Source of the DNA: Blastococcus saxobsidens
Lineage (GTDB): Bacteria > Actinomycetota > Actinomycetes > Mycobacteriales > Geodermatophilaceae
NCBI RefSeq assembly: GCF_010682065.1
Contig: NZ_JAAGWG010000004.1
Span: 150,440-214,439, forward strand
DNA length: 64,000 nucleotides
Direction: 5' to 3'
The position numbers and the translations under genes are program-made. Below, in pieces: positions 44,476-53,857 of this stretch. The notes beneath the pieces are model-generated. The model saw nothing but the letters and a program-made list of their open reading frames with translations, was not told the DNA's origin and did no database searches. Position 1 is the first letter of the stretch; every line of letters starts with the position of its first letter.

Positions 44476-44972
44476 GTGGCGTTCCAGGGGTCTGGCGCGC
44501 GTCCCTGGGGAGCTGCCGGGCGCCACGTGCGGGGGCGCGCCGGCCGGGGGTCGCCCGGGCGCCCCGGGACCGCGCGGGCGGCCTGGACGCACCCGTGTGA
44601 CTCGTGGTGCGTGTCGGGAAAAAATGTCGGCGACAATTTCGGGTCCACAGCTCCGGGTCGCCGTCGTCGCAGGTCGGAGCGGGGACGACCGGTCCGGCAC
44701 ACCGGTTGTCCCCCGGTTCGTCCACATGTCGACAGGCGTCCGTCCACCGACTTGTCCACAAGTTGTGCAGATCGGCGTGCACACCGGTGGTGGACTCCGG
44801 CCGCCCGCCTTCCCTAACGTCCTCCCCAGCCACCGGGACACGGGACTGTCAGTCCCCTGCGGTAGGCAGGCACCGAACACACGTTCGGTCCGGCGCAGTC
44901 CGCCGAGCTCGCGTACTTCCCCTGCGCGCAGTGGTGTCGTGGGCGCGCCCGCAAGGAGATGGAGGTACCCCC
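44476..44972. promoter_or_regulatory. Gene-free region upstream of dnaB with DnaA-box-like cluster
   Basis: No gene is seen in these 497 bases. An AT-rich imperfect palindrome AAAATGTCG-G-CGACAATTT (44621-44639) is followed by DnaA-box-like sites: GGGTCCACA (44641-44649, 7/9), TCGTCCACA (44718-44726, 8/9), ATGTCGACA (44726-44734) and the perfect TTGTCCACA (44752-44760). This suggests DnaA control of dnaB or a DnaA-titrating site. Confidence 0.6.
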
Positions 44973-46343
<1,371 letters not shown>

Positions 46344-46359
46344 GCACGCCTCGAACGCC

Positions 46360-46391
46360 CGCCCGTCACCCGGTGCTCCGGGTGGCGGGCG
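46360..46391 (+). terminator. Terminator hairpin after dnaB
   Basis: CGCCCGTCACCCGG and CCGGGTGGCGGGCG pair over 14 bp (one T-G wobble) with loop TGCT. Confidence 0.75.
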
Positions 46392-46445
46392 GCCGTCGTT
46401 CCGCCGACAGCAGCGCGATCAAGATCGATTTCTGACCGGGAACGG

Positions 46446-46474
46446 TTGTGCGCCACGTCACTGTCAGCTAGGAA
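46446..46474 (+). promoter_or_regulatory. Possible sigma-70-type promoter of the secreted hydrolase gene
   Basis: TTGTGC (46446-46451), a 17-base spacer, then TAGGAA (46469-46474), followed by a ribosome-binding GGAG ahead of the GTG at 46502. This is one of the few spots here where both boxes and spacing fit. Confidence 0.45.
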
Positions 46475-46501
46475 CGAGGTCCCCTCAGTATTGGAGCCCC
46501 C

Positions 46502-48409
46502 GTGTCCTCTCGCTCATGGCGTCGCACGACCGCGTCGGTCGTCGGCACCCTGGCTGTGACGTTCGCCGTCACGGCCACCGCGACACCGGCCCTGGCCAAG
46601 CCCGGCAAGGCCGACCCGATCTCCGCGTTCCCCTCCGACAGCCTCACCGTCGCCGACAAGGGGCAGCTGACCGGCCGCCGGGTGAACCTGCCCCTCGAAG
46701 GCTGTGGTGCCCCTATCAGCTGCGGCCTCACGCAGCAGCTGAACCAGCTCGACGGCTTCGACCTCGACCCGCGCATCGCCATCCGGTTCAGCGGCCCGGT
46801 CGACCCGGCCGAGGCGGCCGCGCGGATCACGCTGCAGGAAGCCCACGGGGGCTGGCGCACCGGGGTCGACCGCATGGTCTGGGACCCGGCGACGACCACG
46901 CTCTACGCCCACCCGGCGAAGCAGCTGGCGCCGGGCACGACCTACAAGCTGCGCGTCCAGGGTGGCCCGGCGAACAAGTCGCTGCAGGACACCTTCACCA
47001 CCATGAGCGCCACCGACGGTCTCCTGGACCTGCGCAAGCAGATCGACAGCGGGCAGGCGTTCAAGGACGCCGGGATCACCGCTCCCGGCCTGATGATCGA
47101 CGGCGTCTTCCCGACCGCGGGCACCCTCGTCCAGCTGGTCGCCGATGTGACGCCCGAGGCCCCGGACACGGCAGCAAGGAATGCAGGGTTCACCACGAAC
47201 CAGGGGACCTACGTCTTCGGGACCTACCTGGCCCCGAACTGGCTCCGACCCGACGTGACCATCCAGCAGACGCCCACCCGCGACGCAGGACCGAAGGCGC
47301 CGGGCTCCGTCCGGCTGCCCTTCGTCGCGGTCCTGCCTCCGGGGCCGGCACCCGCGGGTGGCTGGCCGGTTGCCGTGTTCGGGCACGGCTTCACGGGCAA
47401 CGCCACCAACGTCATCACCGCAGCCAGCACGAACATGCAGCGCGGTATCGCCACGATCGGCACCAACGTGGTGGGCCACGGTTTCGGGCCCGACGGTGCG
47501 ATCCGCGTCGTCCAGGGCCCCAAGGTGACCGACTTGCCCTTCTACGGGCGTGGTGTCGACCAGGACGGCAATGCCCGGATCGACAGCACCGAGGGCTCCT
47601 CGGCCACCGGCGCCGCGAGCGCGCAGTCGTCTCGCGACGCTCTGCGGCAGACGAGCGCCGACATCATGACGCTGATGCGGTCGCTGGGCGGCACCGACGT
47701 CGACAAGAACGGGTCGGTCGATCTGTCCGGCAAGGACGTGACCTACTTCGGGCAGAGCTTCGGCGGCATCTACGGAACCATGCTGACCGGTGTCGACCCC
47801 GAGGTCACCCGCTCGGTGCTCAACGTGCCGGGTGGGCCGGTCACCGAGATCGCGCGGCTCTCGACGTCGTTCCGGGGGCTGACGGCGGCTTCCCTGACGG
47901 CGGCCGGCTTGCACAACGGTTCGGGCGGGACTGCTCAGGACTTCCAGGAGCAGATGCCGCTGCGGGGCGAGGGTCCCGTGACGGCCACGGTCGAGGGTGC
48001 CGTCGAGATCCAGGACTACCTGGCGCGGTCGACCTGGCTGAGCCGGCCGGGGAGCCCCGAGACGTTCGCGCCGCTGATCGACCCGGAGCGGGTGCTGGTC
48101 CAGGTCGCGTTCGGGGACCAGACCGTGCCGAACCCGACGTCGTACACGCTGGTCGATGCCGGGAACCTGTGGTCGCGCACGAGCGTGTACCGCAACGACC
48201 GGACGGGGAACGCGGCCAACAACCCGCACAGCTTCCTGCTGACCGGGCCGCCGGCGGCGGCCGCCGCGGGGCAGGCGCAGATCGCGACGTTCCTCAAGGG
48301 CGGGGAGACCATCGACCCGGACGGAGCCGGCAACGTCTGGGAGGTGCCGATCAGTGACCCGGCGCTGCTCCTCCCGCTGAACTACCCGCAGCCGGCGCTG
48401 CGCCCGTAG
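46502..48409 (+). CDS. Secreted alpha/beta hydrolase (esterase/lipase-like) with EF-hand-like loops
   Basis: The 635-residue exported protein has a signal peptide ending near ATPALA. An N-terminal Ig-like/SbsA-type domain (DPRIAIRFSGPVDPAEA) precedes the alpha/beta hydrolase. VFGHGFTGN looks like the oxyanion strand and GQSFGG (Ser about 418) the nucleophile elbow. The acid may be the Asp in FGDQTVPN and the histidine the one in NNPHSFLL. Between the oxyanion strand and the elbow lie two DxDxxG-type loops, DQDGNARIDSTE (about 353) and DVDKNGSVDLSG (about 400), resembling EF-hand calcium loops. The substrate is unknown. GTG start with GGAG upstream. A terminator follows. Confidence 0.82.
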   Translation: MSSRSWRRTTASVVGTLAVTFAVTATATPALAKPGKADPISAFPSDSLTVADKGQLTGRRVNLPLEGCGAPISCGLTQQLNQLDGFDLDPRIAIRFSGPVDPAEAAARITLQEAHGGWRTGVDRMVWDPATTTLYAHPAKQLAPGTTYKLRVQGGPANKSLQDTFTTMSATDGLLDLRKQIDSGQAFKDAGITAPGLMIDGVFPTAGTLVQLVADVTPEAPDTAARNAGFTTNQGTYVFGTYLAPNWLRPDVTIQQTPTRDAGPKAPGSVRLPFVAVLPPGPAPAGGWPVAVFGHGFTGNATNVITAASTNMQRGIATIGTNVVGHGFGPDGAIRVVQGPKVTDLPFYGRGVDQDGNARIDSTEGSSATGAASAQSSRDALRQTSADIMTLMRSLGGTDVDKNGSVDLSGKDVTYFGQSFGGIYGTMLTGVDPEVTRSVLNVPGGPVTEIARLSTSFRGLTAASLTAAGLHNGSGGTAQDFQEQMPLRGEGPVTATVEGAVEIQDYLARSTWLSRPGSPETFAPLIDPERVLVQVAFGDQTVPNPTSYTLVDAGNLWSRTSVYRNDRTGNAANNPHSFLLTGPPAAAAAGQAQIATFLKGGETIDPDGAGNVWEVPISDPALLLPLNYPQPALRP

Positions 48410-48424
48410 GGGGCAGCGAACGGC

Positions 48425-48457
48425 GAGGGCCCGGAACCGAGACGGTTCCGGGCCCTC
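48425..48457 (+). terminator. Terminator hairpin after the secreted hydrolase gene
   Basis: GAGGGCCCGGAACC and GGTTCCGGGCCCTC form a perfect 14-bp stem with loop GAGAC. It is nearly identical to the hairpin at 50131-50165. Confidence 0.85.
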
Positions 48458-48470
48458 GTGCGTTCTTGCT

Positions 48471-48484
48471 GTTTCACGGGAAAC
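48471..48484. other. Degenerate parS-like sequence
   Basis: GTTTCACGGGAAAC differs at one central base from the universal GTTTCACGTGAAAC. ParB binding is doubtful because the central CACGTG core is broken. Confidence 0.3.
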
Positions 48485-48648
48485 GAATGAGGGGTCATCC
48501 CGATGTCGACCCGCACGAACAGCTGACCGAACTCATCGGTCCGGTGGCCAGTCGACTCCGGAGTGTCGCGCCCCACTGCGCTGAGCGGCGTCCGTACGTT
48601 GCGGCGACCGCGTGCTGACGCGCGGGACGGGAGCGGGGAGCGCGGAGC

Positions 48649-50115
48649 ATGACGACACAGGTGTGGGGCGCTCGGCGCCTGCTGGCCGGCGCGGTGGCCG
48701 GCCTCGCGCTTGCGGGAGCGCTGCTCGCTCCCGACCAGGCGCTCGCGGAGGGACCGGCGTCGGTGGCAGCGGCCCTGCCGGGCGTCGACGGGGACCGCAT
48801 CGAGGCGAAGTACGCCGCACTCGGCGGACCGAGCGGGGTGCTGGGGGCCGCCATGGGGTCCAAGACCTGCAGCGGCCTGTCCGCCTGCTGGCAGGACTTC
48901 GAGCACGGCATCGTGTCCTGGTCGGCCTCTGTCCCGTCCGCGGCATACGCATTCACCGACCTCGACGTCTTCGACGCGTGGCAGAGCTTCGGCGGCGGCT
49001 TCGGTGCGGTCCCCGTCCCCGGGGGCATCGGGGAGCCGACGTCGGACACCTTCTGCGGCCTGCCCGGCGGCGGCTGCGGGCAGCACTTCCAGCACGGGTC
49101 CATCTACCGGTCGGCGACGACCGCAGCGGTGCGCGTCGACCCGGACATCCGGACGGGCTGGGCGGCGGAGGGCTGGGAGCGCGGGGTGGTCGGCTACCCC
49201 ACGACGGACACCTTCTGCGGCCTGCCCGGCGGCGGCTGCGGGCAGCACTTCCAGCGGGGCTCCGTCTACTGGAGCCCGTCCACCGGCTCCCGGACCGTGA
49301 GCGGGCCTGTCAAGGACCGGTGGGCGGGGCAGGGCTGGGAGAACGGGGCGCTCGGCTACCCCACGACGTCCACCTTCTGCGGCCTGCGCGACGGCGGCTG
49401 CGGGCAGCACTTCCAGGGCGGTTCGGTCTACTGGGCGCCGTCGTCGGGGGCGAGGGTCCTCGCGCCCGAGGTCGTCGGCCGCTGGGCCGGTCAGGGTTGG
49501 GAGAACGGTGCGCTCGGCTTTCCGACGTCCGAGCCGTTCGCCACGGCGGACTGGAACGGGGGCCGCGGGCAGCACTTCCAGGGCGGGTCCGTGTACCAGA
49601 CCCGGGCCGGCACGTTCCTCGTCCTCGGCTCCATCCGCGACCGGTGGGGGGCGCAGGGCTGGGAGCGCGGAAGCATCGGGAACCCGACGTCGGACACCTT
49701 CTGCGGCCTGCGCGACGGCGCGTGCGGGCAGCACTTCGACTGGGGTTCGATCTACCGGACGCGGACGGGCACCTTCACCGTCCTCGGTTCGATCAAGACA
49801 GCATGGGCCCAGCAGGGCTGGGAGCACGGCGCGCTCGGCCTGCCGACCAGCGACACCTTCTGCGGTCTGCGCAGCGGCGGCTGCGGACAGCACTTCGAGG
49901 GCGGATCCGTCTACGCGGCCGGCCCGGTGACCGGATGGCGTGGGACGCCGGCCTCCGTGGTCCTCAGGGCCGTCCGCGACGCCTGGGCGGCCCGGGGCTG
50001 GGAGAACGGGTACCTGGGTTATCCGGTGATGGGCACCTCGGTGCTGTCCGACGGGTCGTTCTCCCAGCGCTTCCAGGGCGGGACCCTCCGGGTGCGCAAC
50101 GGCCGGGTGTACTGA
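48649..50115 (+). CDS. Secreted LGFP-repeat protein with cysteine-paired repeats
   Basis: The 488-residue product has a signal peptide (hydrophobic LLAGAVAGLALAGALLA, cleavage near ALA). About eight LGFP-type units of 50-60 residues follow, each with a W-x-x-Q/E-GWE-x-G turn, a G-(Y/F/L/N)-P-T motif and a GQHF-x-x-GS(V/I)Y strand. Five units insert a Cys pair in TFCGL-(P/R)-x-GxCGQHF, which is not part of the usual LGFP consensus. LGFP repeats are thought to hold proteins to the arabinogalactan-rich wall. ATG at 48649 with GGGGAGCGCGG upstream. It is flanked on both sides by near-identical terminators. Confidence 0.88.
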   Translation: MTTQVWGARRLLAGAVAGLALAGALLAPDQALAEGPASVAAALPGVDGDRIEAKYAALGGPSGVLGAAMGSKTCSGLSACWQDFEHGIVSWSASVPSAAYAFTDLDVFDAWQSFGGGFGAVPVPGGIGEPTSDTFCGLPGGGCGQHFQHGSIYRSATTAAVRVDPDIRTGWAAEGWERGVVGYPTTDTFCGLPGGGCGQHFQRGSVYWSPSTGSRTVSGPVKDRWAGQGWENGALGYPTTSTFCGLRDGGCGQHFQGGSVYWAPSSGARVLAPEVVGRWAGQGWENGALGFPTSEPFATADWNGGRGQHFQGGSVYQTRAGTFLVLGSIRDRWGAQGWERGSIGNPTSDTFCGLRDGACGQHFDWGSIYRTRTGTFTVLGSIKTAWAQQGWEHGALGLPTSDTFCGLRSGGCGQHFEGGSVYAAGPVTGWRGTPASVVLRAVRDAWAARGWENGYLGYPVMGTSVLSDGSFSQRFQGGTLRVRNGRVY

Positions 50116-50130
50116 CCCACCCGAAAGCAC

Positions 50131-50165
50131 GAGGGGCCCGGAACCTGTGTGGTTCCGGGCCCCTC
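50131..50165. terminator. Bidirectional terminator between the LGFP gene and the desaturase gene
   Basis: GAGGGGCCCGGAACC and GGTTCCGGGCCCCTC form a perfect 15-bp stem with loop TGTGT, between convergent genes. Confidence 0.88.
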
Positions 50166-50181
50166 TGCGTTCAGCGGTGGA

Positions 50182-51381
50182 TCAGGCGGCGGCCTTCGCC
50201 TGCAGGGCGCGGCGGACCTTGGGCCCCCCGACGGTCATCTTGTAGAGCTTGGCGACCTGCGCCGGGGCGCTCTTCGGCGTGGTCTCGGCCAGCCAGCCGT
50301 TGGGCAGCGACAGCCGGATGACCTTGTGCCAGGCGCTCGCGACCTGCTTGTACAGCGGGGCGGAGTGGTAGGTCAGGCCGTAGCGGTCGAAGATGTCCTT
50401 CACCCGCGGGGCGATCTCGGCGTACCGGTTGCTGGGGATGTCGGGGAACAGGTGGTGCTCCACCTGGTGCGACAGGTTCCCGGTCATGAGGTGCATGGCC
50501 TTGCTGCCGGAGATGTTGGCCGAGCCGAGCATCTGCCGGACGTACCACTCACCGCGGCTCTCGCCGTCGATCGACGTCTTCTCGAAGGTCTCGACGCCCT
50601 CGGGGAAGTGGCCGCACATGATGACCGAGTGCGACCACAGGTTGCGCACCACGTTGGCGGTGAAGTTGGCGGCCAGGGTCGGCACGAACGACGGGCCCGA
50701 CAGCAGCGGGTGGACGACGTAGTCCTTGGCGGCCTGGTTGCGGATCTTCTTCAGGACCTGCTTGGTGGCGGCGCGGAACTTGGGGTCGTTGCGGCGCCTC
50801 TTGGTGGCCAGGTTCTTGCCCAGCTCGAGGTCGTAGGCGGCGATGCCGTACTCGAAGAAGCAGGCGTTGATGAAGTTCCACAGCGGCTGCGCCAGGTACA
50901 TCGGGTGCCACTTCTGGTCCTCGTCGACGCGCATGATGCCGTAGCCGAGGTCGTTGTCCTTGCCGATCACGTTCGTGTACGTGTGGTGCAGCTCGTTGTG
51001 CGAGTGCTTCCACTGCTCGGCCGGGCTGGCCATGTCCCACTCCCACGTCGTGGAGTGGATCTTCGGGTCGCGCATCCAGTCCCACTGGCCGTGCAGGATG
51101 TTGTGCCCGATCTCCATGTTCTCGAGGATCTTGGCGACCGAGAGGCCGGCGGTGCCGAGCAGCCAGGCCGGCGGGAACTTGGAGAACAGCAGCACGGCGC
51201 GGCTGCCGAGCTCGAGCTTGCGCTGGACGTCGATGACGGTCCGGATGTACTTGGCGTCGTCCTCGCCCAGGCTGTCGCGGATCTCCTGGCGGATGGTGTC
51301 GAGCTCCTTGCCGATGAGCTCGATGTCCTCGGCGGACAGGTGGGCGATCGGGTTCTCGGGCTTCTTCTGGATGACGGTCAC
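50182..51381 (-). CDS. Membrane fatty acyl-CoA desaturase (DesA3-like)
   Basis: The 399-residue di-iron membrane desaturase has three histidine boxes: GHNILHGQW, HSHNELHH and HQVEHHLFP, with an extra late histidine near GLTYHSAPLY. Two pairs of membrane helices are expected. It probably introduces a double bond into a long-chain acyl-CoA (delta-9 type), with electrons from the reductase encoded just upstream, the same pairing as mycobacterial Rv3230c/DesA3. GTG at 51381 with GAGGAG upstream; 25 bases separate it from the reductase gene. Confidence 0.92.
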   Translation of the reverse strand: MTVIQKKPENPIAHLSAEDIELIGKELDTIRQEIRDSLGEDDAKYIRTVIDVQRKLELGSRAVLLFSKFPPAWLLGTAGLSVAKILENMEIGHNILHGQWDWMRDPKIHSTTWEWDMASPAEQWKHSHNELHHTYTNVIGKDNDLGYGIMRVDEDQKWHPMYLAQPLWNFINACFFEYGIAAYDLELGKNLATKRRRNDPKFRAATKQVLKKIRNQAAKDYVVHPLLSGPSFVPTLAANFTANVVRNLWSHSVIMCGHFPEGVETFEKTSIDGESRGEWYVRQMLGSANISGSKAMHLMTGNLSHQVEHHLFPDIPSNRYAEIAPRVKDIFDRYGLTYHSAPLYKQVASAWHKVIRLSLPNGWLAETTPKSAPAQVAKLYKMTVGGPKVRRALQAKAAA

Positions 51382-51406
51382 GGTGCGACTCCTCGGGCTC
51401 GGACGG

Positions 51407-52519
51407 TCAGTGGTCGATGGAGCAGGCGCCGGCGGGCGCGCTGATGCAGGTCTGGACGAGGACGCCGTCCCCGACGTCGTCGGCGGAGGTGATCTCGCCG
51501 TTGCGCAGGTCGCGGACGGCGCCCTCGCGCAGGGGCAGGACGCAGCCGTAGCAGATGCCCATGCGGCACCCGCTCGGCATGAGCACGCCGGCCTCCTCGG
51601 CGGCGTCGAGGATCGGCGTGGTGCCCTCGACCTCGATGGTCGTGCCGTTCTTCTCGAACGTGACCGCGCCGCCCTCGCCGGCGCCGGCCAGGACGCGGGG
51701 GCGGAAGCGCTCGGTGTAGAGCCGGTCGGCGATGCCGACGGACGCCCAGTGCTCCTCCAGCGCCTCGAGCATGCCGACCGGGCCGCAGGCCCAGGTGGCG
51801 CGCTCGTGCAGGTCCGGGACCAGCTCGGCGATGGAGCGGGCGTCGAGCAGCCCCGCGGTGTCGGTGTGCTGCTCGACCAGGTGCATCCGGCCCTCGGCGG
51901 CCATCTGCCGCAGCTCGGCGCCGAAGACGACGTCGTCCGCGGTGGGCGCCGAGTGCACGAGCACCGTGTCGGTGAGCTGGTGGGCGTGGTTGCGCAGGAT
52001 GCCCATGACCGGCGTGATCCCGGAGCCGGCGGTCACGAAGAGCGACTTGGCGGGGGTCTCCTCGGGCAGGCAGAACTCCCCGGTCGCCTGGTCGAGCTGG
52101 ATGATCGTGCCCGGCTGCACGCGGTGCACCAGGTGGTTGCTGACCTTGCCGTCCGGGATGGCCTTCACCGTGATGGTGAAGCAGCCGTCGGCGCGGTCGA
52201 GCACCGAGGTGATCGAGTAGGCGCGCCACTGGCGGACGCCGTCGATGTCGATGCCGATGCGGACGTACTGGCCCGGGACGTGCGGCAGCCAGTCCCGGCC
52301 GGGGCGGATCACGATGCTCGCCGCGTCGCGCGTCTCCTTGTGCACGGCCTCGATGCGGCCGCGCAGCGCCGCTCCGGAGCGGAGCGGGTCGAACAGGTCG
52401 AGGTAGTCGACGGGCAGCAGCGGGGTCGTCACCAGCTCGGCGAACTTGAGCACCCGGTCGCGCAGCGCGGGCCGCGCCGGCGTTCGGGCCGCGGTGGGGC
52501 GCGGAGCGGTCGCTGTCAT
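51407..52519 (-). CDS. Flavodoxin-reductase-like oxidoreductase with C-terminal 2Fe-2S ferredoxin domain
   Basis: The 370-residue electron donor has an FAD-binding barrel (GQYVRIGIDIDGVRQWRAYSI), an NAD(P)H-binding lobe (FVTAGSGITPVMGIL, ATWACGPVGMLEAL) and a plant-type ferredoxin at the C-terminus with cluster ligands CRMGICYGC and a last Cys in TCIS. Its role is to pass electrons from NAD(P)H to the desaturase encoded next. ATG at 52519 (MTATAP) is chosen; an upstream ATG at 52549 would add ten residues. Divergent from the PucR-type regulator gene. Confidence 0.92.
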   Translation of the reverse strand: MTATAPRPTAARTPARPALRDRVLKFAELVTTPLLPVDYLDLFDPLRSGAALRGRIEAVHKETRDAASIVIRPGRDWLPHVPGQYVRIGIDIDGVRQWRAYSITSVLDRADGCFTITVKAIPDGKVSNHLVHRVQPGTIIQLDQATGEFCLPEETPAKSLFVTAGSGITPVMGILRNHAHQLTDTVLVHSAPTADDVVFGAELRQMAAEGRMHLVEQHTDTAGLLDARSIAELVPDLHERATWACGPVGMLEALEEHWASVGIADRLYTERFRPRVLAGAGEGGAVTFEKNGTTIEVEGTTPILDAAEEAGVLMPSGCRMGICYGCVLPLREGAVRDLRNGEITSADDVGDGVLVQTCISAPAGACSIDH

Positions 52520-52611
52520 GTACTCATGCTTTCCCACTCCACGCATCAAATACCTGTGCCGAGGATGTGAATCCGGGGGTAGCTTCTGTTCCCTGCGAAC
52601 AAGGAGGCGGA

Positions 52612-53826
52612 ATGACGTCGGAGGCGCGTAGCTTTCCGGAGGCGGTCGCTGACGCCATGCGCGCGGAACTGCCCAGGGTGGCCGAGCGGGCCGTCGAGGC
52701 GATCATCGTCGCCGTCCCGGGCTACGCCGACGCCTTCCAGGGCCCGATGGGCCGCAAGATCTCCGGCGCCGTCGAGCTCACGCTGCGCGGGTTCCTGCAG
52801 CTGGCGGCCGCGGGGGGGACGGCGGACGCCGGCACCCCGGGCGGCCCGGTGGTCGAGGCCGCCTACGCCCTGGGCCGGGGCGAGGCCCGCAGCGGGCGGT
52901 CGATGGACGCGCTGCTGGCCGCCTACCGGGTGGGTGCGCGGGTGTCCTGGCGGGACATGAGCGCCACCGCCGTGGCCGCCGGTCTCGGGCCGGAGTCGAC
53001 AGCCCGCTTCGCCGAGCTGGTGTTCGCCTACATCGACCGGTTGTCGGCGGCCAGCGTCGCCGGTCACGCCGACGAGCTGGCCTCCAGCGGCCGCGCGCGG
53101 GAACGGATGCTGGAGCGGCTCGCGCAGGGCCTGCTGGCCGGGAGCCCGCACGCCGAGCTGGTCGAGGCCGCGCAGCGCGCGGAGTGGGTGCCGCCGCGGA
53201 CCCTGACCGTCGTCGTCCTCCCGGAGGCCCGGGCGCAGGGGGCGATGGTCTCGCTGGACGCCCGCACGCTCCGGTCGCCCGAGGACGTGCCCGACGTCGA
53301 GGGGATGCCCGACCTCACCGTCCTGCTGGTCCCGGACGCCGAGGGCGCCGCGCGTCCGGCCCTGCTGCGCTCGCTGGAGGGCCGCGAGGCGATCGTGGGG
53401 CCGGACCGGCCGTGGGCGGAGGCGCACACCTCCTACGGGCGCGTGCTGCGCGCGCTCCGGCTGGGCATGCGGCCGGGGGAGCGGGCGTCGCTGGACACCG
53501 ACGCCCGGCTGGCCGACTTGGTCCTGCGGGCCGACGAGGACGCGCTGGCCGACCTGCGGGCCCGCGTGCTCGCGCCTTTGGCCGACGTCGGCGACAGCGC
53601 CCGGGAGAAGCTCACCGAGACGCTGCGCTCCTGGCTGCTGCACCACGGCCGGCGCGACCGGATCGCCGCGGAGCTGTTCGTGCACCCGCAGACGGTCCGG
53701 TACCGGATGACGCAGCTGCGGCAGCTCTACGGCGCCCGCCTGGAGGACCCGGCCACCGTCCTGGAGCTGACCGTGGCCCTGGGGGTGGCGCCGCCCCCGG
53801 GCCCGGCCGGCGACGACAGGGGCTGA
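52612..53826 (+). CDS. PucR/CdaR-type helix-turn-helix regulator
   Basis: The 404-residue protein has a helical RsbRD-like N-terminal region (about 5-160), a degenerate middle GGDEF-like region and a C-terminal PucR helix-turn-helix (LLHHGRRDRIAAELFVHPQT, then VRYRMTQLRQLYG). It is divergent from the reductase-desaturase operon with 92 bases between, so it may well regulate fatty acid desaturation; that is inference from position. The ATG at 52612 has an excellent AAGGAGGCGG. A TAGCTT hexamer at 52580-52585 is a possible -10. Confidence 0.85.
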   Translation: MTSEARSFPEAVADAMRAELPRVAERAVEAIIVAVPGYADAFQGPMGRKISGAVELTLRGFLQLAAAGGTADAGTPGGPVVEAAYALGRGEARSGRSMDALLAAYRVGARVSWRDMSATAVAAGLGPESTARFAELVFAYIDRLSAASVAGHADELASSGRARERMLERLAQGLLAGSPHAELVEAAQRAEWVPPRTLTVVVLPEARAQGAMVSLDARTLRSPEDVPDVEGMPDLTVLLVPDAEGAARPALLRSLEGREAIVGPDRPWAEAHTSYGRVLRALRLGMRPGERASLDTDARLADLVLRADEDALADLRARVLAPLADVGDSAREKLTETLRSWLLHHGRRDRIAAELFVHPQTVRYRMTQLRQLYGARLEDPATVLELTVALGVAPPPGPAGDDRG

Positions 53827-53845
53827 CCGCGTCGGACCCCTGCGG

Positions 53846-53851
53846 CACAGT
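53846..53851 (+). promoter_or_regulatory. Possible -10 element of the toroid-fold protein gene
   Basis: CACAGT ends 6 nt before the GTG at 53858; no ribosome-binding site is present. Confidence 0.35.
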
Positions 53852-53857
53852 GACGCC

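Noticed and set aside
44476..44972. A second chromosomal origin upstream of dnaB
   Set aside because: DnaA-like boxes are few and no replication gene order supports an origin here; regulatory or titration use is more likely.
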